Assembly: GCA_017860255.1 (NCBI GenBank)
Contig: JAFNAR010000006.1
Span: forward strand, 1-64,000
Source: Bacteroidota bacterium
GTDB taxonomy: Bacteria > Bacteroidota > Bacteroidia > Bacteroidales > P3
Direction of reading: 5' to 3'
DNA: 64,000 nucleotides
In this document: positions 55,618 to 62,028 of the stretch, one piece after another
Position numbering within the stretch: position 1 is the stretch's first letter
Layout of the letters: the number at the start of each line of letters is the position of its first letter
The notes under the pieces: generated by a model
The model's database searches: none
What the model saw: only the letters and a program-made list of their open reading frames with translations
What the model was told of the DNA's origin: nothing
Translations under genes and position numbers: made by a program

Positions 55618-56049
55618 ATGTTGAATTACACAACAATCAAAAAGAAAATCTCCGTTGGTGCTGCTCCTGGAGAAAAGTACTTGGCTACTATTTCAAGAAA
55701 TGGTATTATGAGTCAAGAACAGTTAATTGAAAGAATTTCCAGCGCTTCTGCATTGGCTGAAAATGACGTTTTGTCTGCTCTTCGTGCTTTGCAAGTTGTT
55801 ATCACTGATGCAACTATGAATGGAATTACAGTTCAATTAGACCAATTAGGTATCTTCACTCCTTACCTTAGTGCCAAAGCTATGCTTACTGCTGAAGAAG
55901 TTGATGCAACAACTATTAGAGGCGTTAGAGTGAATTTCCGCCCTAATGTAAGGTTTAAAAACAAACTCAAAACCACAAATTACGAATATCGTAATCCAAT
56001 GCCTAAAGGTTTGGTTTTGCCTGTGGATGATACTCCTGTTGCACCGTAA
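55618..56049 (+). CDS. HU-like DNA-binding protein (Bacteroidota type)
   Basis: A 143-residue HU/IHF fold protein of the Bacteroidota HU-like group. The sequence MLNYTTIKKKISVGAAPGEKYLATISRNG is the family start; MSQEQLIERISSASALAENDVLSALRAL is the helix bundle, and GITVQLDQLGIFTP followed by RGVRVNFRPNVRFKN is the DNA-binding arm. Such proteins bend DNA. It is commonly found beside VirE-type genes in this phylum, as here. Its transcript ends at a strong hairpin 40 bp downstream. Confidence 0.93.
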   Translation: MLNYTTIKKKISVGAAPGEKYLATISRNGIMSQEQLIERISSASALAENDVLSALRALQVVITDATMNGITVQLDQLGIFTPYLSAKAMLTAEEVDATTIRGVRVNFRPNVRFKNKLKTTNYEYRNPMPKGLVLPVDDTPVAP

Positions 56050-56053
56050 TCCT

Positions 56054-56090
56054 TAGTTAATGATTAATTGTTAACTGTTAAAGGTTAATT
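56054..56090. repeat. TTAATGATTAATTG word repeat
   Basis: A run of TTAATGATTAATTG and AAGGTTAATTG words directly after the HU gene, related to the repeats at 18342 and 54663. Confidence 0.45.
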
Positions 56091-56091
56091 G

Positions 56092-56128
56092 TAAGGGCGA
56101 GCTTAATTATGCTTGCCCTTATTTTTTT
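56092..56128 (+). terminator. Terminator of the HU-like gene
   Basis: TAAGGGCGAGC (56092-56102) pairs with GCTTGCCCTTA (56111-56121) with one G-T pair and an 8-base loop, then seven T residues (56122-56128). Confidence 0.85.
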
Positions 56129-56289
56129 GTATTATTTTTTCTTTGCTTTGCAAAGTGTTTGCTGTGCGGTATATATTATGCCGCACGACAGATTCTATAA
56201 GAAAATACAATTTAAACTTTGTCGTTTTGCATAGTAAAGAAATATAAGCTATTTTTTCAAAAAATGTTTTTAAATTAGGAATAATTATA

Positions 56290-56297
56290 TACATTTG
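56290..56297 (+). promoter_or_regulatory. Candidate -7 element for the transcript containing the structured region
   Basis: TACATTTG matches TAnnTTTG and lies 140 bp upstream of the hairpin region at 56430. A good -33 element is not visible. Confidence 0.4.
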
Positions 56298-56424
56298 CAA
56301 AATAGATAATACACAAAACAAAAAAATATTATATAGAAACAAACAATAGTTATTAACTAGACATATTATAGCGTTTTAGCTTTTCTTTCTGACTAAAAAT
56401 TTGGCGATTAAAAGTAAGAGAAAA

Positions 56425-56533
56425 GATTAAGTTTAGAATGCTCACGCTTACGGCGTGGGCTTAACTTATCTTAGCTCTTACAGGTAGCCAAATACCTTAG
56501 TCAGCGAGATACTTCTAAGTACCACGCTTTTTT
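56425..56533 (+). ncRNA. Candidate structured RNA or attenuator ending in a T-tract
   Basis: A GC-richer island in a 550-bp gap. GCTCACGC and GCGTGGGC form a hairpin with a 5-base loop (about 56440-56460). Outside it AGAT(T)AAGTT pairs with AACTTATCT. Then CTTAG occurs twice and can pair with a single CTAAG in exclusive ways, and AGGTA pairs with TACCT. CCACGC directly before seven T residues (56527-56533) could pair with the GCGTGG of the first hairpin, so a switch between an early hairpin and a terminator is possible. No known RNA family is recognised. The rest of 56129-56424 shows nothing else. Confidence 0.5.
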
Positions 56534-56597
56534 TATGTCAAAAAAATTAAAGAATTATGGAAGAATTTGACACTTTTTTTACCCAAATATCTTAGAA

Positions 56598-57662
56598 ATG
56601 GAAGGGGAAATAGACAGAGATCCATTTACATTTATTGCTGATAACTGCAAAATATGGTATGAAGGTGAATGTATTAAGGAAATAAATAGTAAAATTAATA
56701 TTACTGGAAATATAAACCTATTCAGTAGTGTACTACGAAATAAAATGCAGGTATCAATTGACAATTCGGAAATATCAGATTATATAGCAGATAGACTATT
56801 ATTTAAGGAAATATCAAGATTAAATGATAGGATTCTTTGGAGTAATAATTTTTTAAATGATTACGAAGGTGCAGAATATAAAAATATGTCTTTATTCTTT
56901 AGTTCAGGAGTACTTTCTAGAATTTCTATAAATCGTAGTAATCCTTTGTATATGATTGAATTTAATTCAACTCAACAAGAGGGAAAAATAGATGATGAGG
57001 ATACAATAAACATATTAAATGAAAAAGCTTCTGCTCAAGGTGATAAACAAGGTATGAGTTTAGGTTCTTGGGGAGCTTTAATGGGAGGAATTAATCTTAG
57101 CAATTTTATTTTCAAATCAAATAGCCATCAAAGATATGAGAATAATCAACTTAATGGTCAAATTCAAGAAAATTGTCACCGTTCTATTATTATTAAAGAA
57201 AATATAAATGGCTGTGAAGGTTATATTATTAATAACGGAGAAGGTTATATAGTATCTATAATTAATGATTCTGATAGTAATTTGTACTCAGGAAACAAAA
57301 CAATGTCTCCAAAACCAATGAAAATCATTAGTCAATCAGAAGATAAAATTGTTTTAAGAGGCTATAAATGTAAAGCAGTTACTCCATTTGGAGCTATGGA
57401 TTTTAGTGGAGATGATTATGGAATGACTATTTCGTTAAAAAATAATAAAGTAGATAGTTGCACTTTACATATGCATGACAGGAATATTAATATTAAATAC
57501 ATGGATATAAAGCAAGAAAATAAAGTAATTCACGAAAGTAAACCATTAAATATTCCAGTATATACAAAGAAAGAAAATAATAATAATAATTTTTTAATAG
57601 GTATTACTGTAATTCTTATAATTGCTATAATTCTTATAATAATATTCTTATCGAAGAATTAG
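56598..57662 (+). CDS. Unrecognised 354-aa protein with C-terminal membrane anchor
   Basis: No family recognised. No signal peptide. Residues 1-325 are hydrophilic and rich in Asn, Ile and Lys, with a GMSLGSWGALMGGINLSNF patch near 155-173 and a late YGMTISLKNNKVDSCTLHMHD segment that reads as beta strands. After a run of five asparagines the last 22 residues (FLIGITVILIIAIILIIIF) form a single membrane helix, so it is a tail-anchored protein with the bulk in the cytoplasm. It is more AT-rich and uses more AAT/ATA codons than the core genes around it, in line with transfer. It lies inside the HU/VirE module. Confidence 0.75.
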   Translation: MEGEIDRDPFTFIADNCKIWYEGECIKEINSKINITGNINLFSSVLRNKMQVSIDNSEISDYIADRLLFKEISRLNDRILWSNNFLNDYEGAEYKNMSLFFSSGVLSRISINRSNPLYMIEFNSTQQEGKIDDEDTINILNEKASAQGDKQGMSLGSWGALMGGINLSNFIFKSNSHQRYENNQLNGQIQENCHRSIIIKENINGCEGYIINNGEGYIVSIINDSDSNLYSGNKTMSPKPMKIISQSEDKIVLRGYKCKAVTPFGAMDFSGDDYGMTISLKNNKVDSCTLHMHDRNINIKYMDIKQENKVIHESKPLNIPVYTKKENNNNNFLIGITVILIIAIILIIIFLSKN

Positions 57663-57727
57663 TTTACTATAATTTATCCTTCTCTTTCAAAATAAATTAC
57701 TAATTTAGCCCCATAAAAATAAAAGTT

Positions 57728-58495
57728 ATGGGAATGAAATACTTTGATACTATTGATGAAGAATATTTACGTTTAATACTTAAAGAATATCCATCAATAG
57801 AAGAAAAAGAAGAAACTGCAAGAATCTTAAAAGCAAAAAATAAGAAATATAAAGATTGTGATTTAGACAATTTATATAAAGAATTACCTAATAATGTGTT
57901 ATATGATATTTATGTATATATGATCAATATTCTTGAATTTAAGGATAAAATCTTAATGTATAAATTGTATAAGCAACAATATGAGGATGGTATTGGTATA
58001 AACAAAAGTCAAGATTTCAAACAGTTCTTTAGGGAGTTATCAATTATTATTGATAAAGACGATATAAAGAAATTAAACGATTTCAACCTCTTTGTTGATA
58101 GTAAGCTATCAAATAATAATATTACTCCTACCCAAAATACAACCGCTCAAACTCAATCTGAAATTGATGTAGTAGCCTTAAAAAATTTATTTAAACCTGT
58201 TTATACTTCTGATTCTGTAGATTCTGTTTTTAATCAGCTTATTAGAGATTTAAGTACTGGATTACCTTCCTATAATAAGAGTGATATTACAGCAATTGCC
58301 TATGTTATATATGAAAGTGGAACTCTGCATAATAACACAAGACCTAATACATTCATAGCATTTCTAAGAATATTTTGCTCAATATTAAATATTACAGCTG
58401 TTCCCACAACTAAACGTTGTAAAGTGCAAAATAGAATTGAAAGATTTTCATCAACATTCTATTATTTGAATGCTAATAATGCTAATCTAGCATAG
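57728..58495 (+). CDS. Unrecognised 255-aa protein
   Basis: A 255-residue soluble protein of unknown family. The N-terminal half is charged and helical (EEYLRLILKEYPSIEEKEETARILKAKNKKY). A polar linker (NNNITPTQNTTAQTQSE, about 133-150) leads to a C-terminal helical domain with FNQLIRDLSTGLP, AIAYVIYESGTLHNNTRPNTFIAFLRIFCSILNI and ending ERFSSTFYYL. That ending is reminiscent of small C-terminal domains in Bacteroidota mobile-element proteins, an impression only. Directly downstream of the tail-anchored protein and just before VirE-N. Confidence 0.7.
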   Translation: MGMKYFDTIDEEYLRLILKEYPSIEEKEETARILKAKNKKYKDCDLDNLYKELPNNVLYDIYVYMINILEFKDKILMYKLYKQQYEDGIGINKSQDFKQFFRELSIIIDKDDIKKLNDFNLFVDSKLSNNNITPTQNTTAQTQSEIDVVALKNLFKPVYTSDSVDSVFNQLIRDLSTGLPSYNKSDITAIAYVIYESGTLHNNTRPNTFIAFLRIFCSILNITAVPTTKRCKVQNRIERFSSTFYYLNANNANLA

Positions 58496-58617
58496 ATATT
58501 TCAACTAATCCCCTTAAATTCCCTTTTTACAATCCCCCTTTTTATCCTAATTCATTAATTATCTTTAAGGTGCTGAAATTCAAGAATCCCCATTTTCCGC
58601 ACCCTTTTAGTTTAACA

Positions 58618-58625
58618 TACCTTTG
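58618..58625 (+). promoter_or_regulatory. Candidate -7 element of the virE-N / vapE pair
   Basis: TACCTTTG lies 44 bp before the ATG at 58669 and fits TAnnTTTG. A small hairpin (CTAAGC with GCTTAG) follows at about 58632-58649 in the presumed leader. Confidence 0.5.
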
Positions 58626-58668
58626 CAATCGCTAAGCAATAGGGCTTAGTAAAATTAAATTATCTTCT

Positions 58669-59739
58669 ATGATAGTAAAATCAAAGGAAAGAGTTGCTGC
58701 CTCTTCAACAGCAAGCCAAGAAGAAACCAAGTTTCAACTATGGCAAAACAAGTGTGCTGTTAACTGCTACACTGAAATTACAGCTACTCAATTAGTTGAG
58801 AAACTTAAAACCAATGCAAGCAATCCAAAGTTCTTGGAGATGCGTGAACAGTATAAAACATTCATTGAAAACGGGAGCATTGAAAATAAAGCTAAATATG
58901 ACAAGTTAAAAGGCGAGTTAGAACTATTAACAATTCCTGCAAAAGTGCACCCTCGAAGACAAACAAAGGATATTATTGGAGTAAATAATTTAGTCGTCAT
59001 GGACTTTGATCTAAAAGACAACCCATTTCTATTAACAGAATACGTCACCATTGTTGAAAAACTAAAACTTGACAAGAATGTCTTTATGCTTTTCAAATCA
59101 CCTAATGGTTTATGTCCTAAAGTTTTAGTTAAGGTAAACTTCTCTGAAGGCAGGGAAGAGATGTTGGATGATTTAGCACAATCTCGTGGGAAAACCGAAG
59201 ACAGAATAAATAATATAGAAACTCTTAAATATGAGTATAAAAAAGCACATCATGAAATAAGTCAATATATGAAGGATAACTACAATTTGGCTGCTGACAT
59301 GGCTGCTAACTACATTTTAGGACAAACCTATCTGTCGGCTGATAAAGATCCATACCTTAATGAAGAAAGTTCTTTCTTTGAACTTAAAGGAGTAGAGATG
59401 CCAATAAGAAAAGTAATTCTACCGGAAAATCAAACTTGCAACTCCACATATCAGACCTCAAACTATGAAATATTGTGGGAGATTGAGTGCTTTGTTAGTA
59501 AGTATCGTACGGGTAGGCACAATTTAACAATGCATATCACACTTCAAGCCACTTATTATAATATACCAAAAAATGATATTATTGATTACTGCTATCAGAG
59601 ATTTGGAGCAACAGACCATCCTTTGGCAGAGATCACCAGAACTGTTGATGATTTTTATGGGAAACCTTATCGTGGAACTCAATATACTATAAGGGAAGTA
59701 TATAGAAAGAAAAAATATAACAATTATTATGGATACTAA
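58669..59739 (+). CDS. VirE N-terminal domain protein (BT4734-like)
   Basis: A 356-residue protein with the VirE-N/BT4734-like domain. MDFD is at 111-114 and FKSPNG at 142-147, giving the acidic pair and loop of a primase-like nucleotidyl-transfer fold; the usual SPSGKGLK loop is changed to SPNGLCPK here. The rest (VEMPIRKVI, CFVSKYRTGRHNLTMHITLQA, DDFYGKPYRGTQYTIREVY) is the helical part that usually connects to the ATPase. In many relatives this domain and the ATPase are one protein; here the ATPase is a separate gene overlapping by 11 bp. Confidence 0.85.
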   Translation: MIVKSKERVAASSTASQEETKFQLWQNKCAVNCYTEITATQLVEKLKTNASNPKFLEMREQYKTFIENGSIENKAKYDKLKGELELLTIPAKVHPRRQTKDIIGVNNLVVMDFDLKDNPFLLTEYVTIVEKLKLDKNVFMLFKSPNGLCPKVLVKVNFSEGREEMLDDLAQSRGKTEDRINNIETLKYEYKKAHHEISQYMKDNYNLAADMAANYILGQTYLSADKDPYLNEESSFFELKGVEMPIRKVILPENQTCNSTYQTSNYEILWEIECFVSKYRTGRHNLTMHITLQATYYNIPKNDIIDYCYQRFGATDHPLAEITRTVDDFYGKPYRGTQYTIREVYRKKKYNNYYGY

Positions 59740-60919
59740 TCAAACAACACAACGAACAGAAACGGAGAGTATTCTTCATGTACTTAAATTAAGATTTCAG
59801 GTTAGGTATAATACTCGAACAAATGAGTTTGAGGTATTAGACAGACGCTATGCTCGGAAGGGCTGGAGAACTAGAAACTCCAGGATTGACAACTCTATTT
59901 TTCTACATCTAAAGAACTTAATATCTGACAGACCAGTTAACAAGCAGGATGTTGATATTCTCTTCACAAGCGAAGTAGAAGAATATAATGATATACACCA
60001 ATACTTCCAATCCATATCATGGGACAAGTCGGAAAAAGATTATATCCTAGAGTTGGCTAATACTGTTCAGTGCATAGACCAGGAATATTGGATTAAGGAG
60101 TTTAGAAACTGGTTAGTGCTTATGGTTGGCACTATGCTCAATACTGAGGAAGATATCTCTAATGGAACAACCATTGTCAACTCAACTATTCTAACCTTTA
60201 TTGGTAAGGGAGGAATTGGAAAAACCTATTGGTTTAACAAACTACTACCTCCTGTATTGCGAAAATATTTGAAGAATGGGTTAACAGACATTCGACATAA
60301 AGATGCAAATATTGCTTTGTCGAGGTATGCACTTATCAAGATTGATGAAATAGACACACTTAGCAAACAAGAAAAGGAGAAACTTGCTAAGATGGTTACA
60401 GATTACTCTATTGAGGAGAGGTTGGCTTATGAGAGATATGACTCCAAACTTGTTCGTATAGCTTCATTTTGTGCTACAACAAATAATGACGATTTTCTGC
60501 TGTCAGGAGCTCAAAGCAACAGAAGATACTCTATTCATGTTGTTAAATCATTGAATGCAGAGCATGGAATTGATTTAGACAAAGTGTTTGCACAAGCATA
60601 CTATCTATTCACAACTGGGCAATATGTTAATTCTCAGGAATATCACAAACAAAGATATGATTTGGTGAAGGAATACGAGCAAACTGATTTGGATTTCGAA
60701 ATTCTTTGCACGCATTTTGTTGAATGTGATGAATCTAATACTGAAAATTGGCTTTCAGCTTCAGAAGTATATCATCAGCTAAGAAGTAAAGGATATACTC
60801 TAAGCAAAGATAGTACTTCTTCAATAGGCAGATTACTAACAAGGCTACTAAAAGATACTAAAAACAAAAAGAAAAGCAATGGGGTGGTAAAATATAATAT
60901 TAGATTTGTTAACAAATAA
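59729..60919 (+). CDS. VapE/VirE family P-loop ATPase
   Basis: A 396-residue protein with a VirE-family (VapE-like) P-loop domain. Walker A is GKGGIGKT at 159-166, Walker B is KIDEID with D206/E207, and a sensor-like CATTNNDDFL follows, with NRRYSIHVV after it. This is the helicase-type domain of satellite and plasmid replication proteins, so together with the VirE-N primase-like protein it would form a primase-helicase. The N-terminal about 130 residues are the typical DRRYARKGWRTRNSR region. Ends 3 bp before the right hairpin repeat. Confidence 0.87.
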   Translation: MDTNQTTQRTETESILHVLKLRFQVRYNTRTNEFEVLDRRYARKGWRTRNSRIDNSIFLHLKNLISDRPVNKQDVDILFTSEVEEYNDIHQYFQSISWDKSEKDYILELANTVQCIDQEYWIKEFRNWLVLMVGTMLNTEEDISNGTTIVNSTILTFIGKGGIGKTYWFNKLLPPVLRKYLKNGLTDIRHKDANIALSRYALIKIDEIDTLSKQEKEKLAKMVTDYSIEERLAYERYDSKLVRIASFCATTNNDDFLLSGAQSNRRYSIHVVKSLNAEHGIDLDKVFAQAYYLFTTGQYVNSQEYHKQRYDLVKEYEQTDLDFEILCTHFVECDESNTENWLSASEVYHQLRSKGYTLSKDSTSSIGRLLTRLLKDTKNKKKSNGVVKYNIRFVNK

Positions 60920-60921
60920 TA

Positions 60922-61013
60922 TTTAGGGAAGATCTTTGTTTAGGGAAGCACTTTTATATCTTTATATATATTAAGGTATATAAGTGCTTCCCTACCTCCC
61001 TGCTTCCCTAAAT
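60922..61013. repeat. Hairpin repeat, right copy (HU/VirE module)
   Basis: TTTAGGGAAG at 60922-60931 is inverted as CTTCCCTAAA at 61003-61012. The inner TAGGGAAGCACTT pairs perfectly with AAGTGCTTCCCTA, extended by TATATCTT with AAGGTATA. Same order as the left copy at 55183-55276. Where the left copy has GGAGG/CCTCC this copy has GGAAG/CTTCC, so both arms changed together. Confidence 0.85.
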
Positions 61014-61046
61014 TTGTTAGGAAATTATCCCTCTTTTAAATCCTAA

Positions 61047-61140
61047 AACTCCTTCTTTTCCAAAAAAGTCACCGAATAAAATAAAAAAGTCGGCACTTAT
61101 TTTGAAAAAGTCGGTGTTTAATTTTAGAAAATAGAGACTT
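61047..61140. repeat. 21-bp-phased word array before uppS (array D)
   Basis: GTC in the context AAAAAAGTC recurs at 61068, 61089 and 61110, exactly 21 bp apart, followed by the inverse GAC at 61136. The first unit also forms TCACCG with CGGTG of the third. An earlier AAAACTCC unit fits the phase near 61047. It lies between the right hairpin repeat and the uppS promoter. Confidence 0.7.
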
Positions 61141-61167
61141 AATTTCTTATTCTTTTTTACAAAGATA

Positions 61168-61196
61168 TTGCCATAAAGTATTTTTATGTATCTTTG
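61168..61196 (+). promoter_or_regulatory. Candidate uppS promoter
   Basis: TTG at 61168-61170, an 18-bp spacer, and TATCTTTG at 61189-61196, close to the Bacteroidota consensus. Transcription would begin near 61203, so the in-frame start at 61194 is excluded and the ATG at 61224 is preferred. Confidence 0.6.
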
Positions 61197-61223
61197 TCAG
61201 TTCAAAAACTTTTGATATGTTAT

Positions 61224-61964
61224 ATGAGTTTAAAAGATAAGATTATTCCTTCTCGAATACCAAAACATGTTGCTATTATTATGGATGGCAATGGACGTTG
61301 GGCAAAACAAAAAGGAGAAGAAAGACTTTTTGGACATCAACACGGAGCAGATAGTGTAAGACAAATTACTGAGGCTGCTGTAGAGGTAGGAATTGGCTTC
61401 ATGACCCTTTATGCTTTTTCAACAGAGAATTGGAATCGTCCTCAAGATGAAATTGATGGAATTATGTTGTTGTTTATGCAATCAATGGAGAATGAAACTC
61501 CAACCATGATGAAGAATAATGTTCGTTTTAGAGTAATTGGAGAAATTGAAAAACTTAATGAACAAACTCAAGAAACAATAAGAAAGATTACTGATATAAC
61601 AAGCAAAAACACTGGTTTAACTCTTATCATTGCTTTAAGTTATAGTTCTCGTTGGGAAATTACAAATATGACAAAAATCATAGCTCAAAAGGTTAAGGAT
61701 AATTTGTTAAAGATTGAAGACATTGACCAAAATACCATAACCAATAACCTTGCCACTAAAGATTTCCCTGACCCCGATTTACTTATTCGCACCTCTGGAG
61801 AATTTAGAATAAGCAATTTCTTAATGTGGCAAATTTCTTATAGCGAGCTTTACTTTACAGATACTCTTTGGCCTGATTTCAAAAAAGAAGAGTTTTATAA
61901 AGCTATTCTTGATTACCAAACACGAGAAAGACGCTTTGGGAAAACCAGCGAACAATTAAAATAG
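61224..61964 (+). CDS. uppS: Isoprenyl transferase (undecaprenyl diphosphate synthase)
   Basis: Makes the C55 lipid carrier for peptidoglycan and polysaccharide by adding isopentenyl units to farnesyl diphosphate. The 246-residue protein has HVAIIMDGNGRWAKQKG with the catalytic aspartate, HQHGADSVRQITEAA, LYAFSTENWNRP, PDLLIRTSGEFRISNF and the ending SYSELYFTDTLWPDF, in the family order. The start at 61224 fits the promoter position. bamA follows 64 bp downstream, the usual pair in Bacteroidota. Confidence 0.97.
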   Translation: MSLKDKIIPSRIPKHVAIIMDGNGRWAKQKGEERLFGHQHGADSVRQITEAAVEVGIGFMTLYAFSTENWNRPQDEIDGIMLLFMQSMENETPTMMKNNVRFRVIGEIEKLNEQTQETIRKITDITSKNTGLTLIIALSYSSRWEITNMTKIIAQKVKDNLLKIEDIDQNTITNNLATKDFPDPDLLIRTSGEFRISNFLMWQISYSELYFTDTLWPDFKKEEFYKAILDYQTRERRFGKTSEQLK

Positions 61965-62028
61965 ATAGATAATAAAATTAATTACGAATATTTGCGTTAA
62001 AGTAGCATTATATTATAAAGATAGACTA

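Noticed and set aside
56557-56595. 12-codon upstream open frame MEEFDTFFTQIS ending 2 bp before the orphan gene
   Set aside because: Too short to support as a gene and without leader-peptide features such as runs of one amino acid; noted only as a possible translational element.
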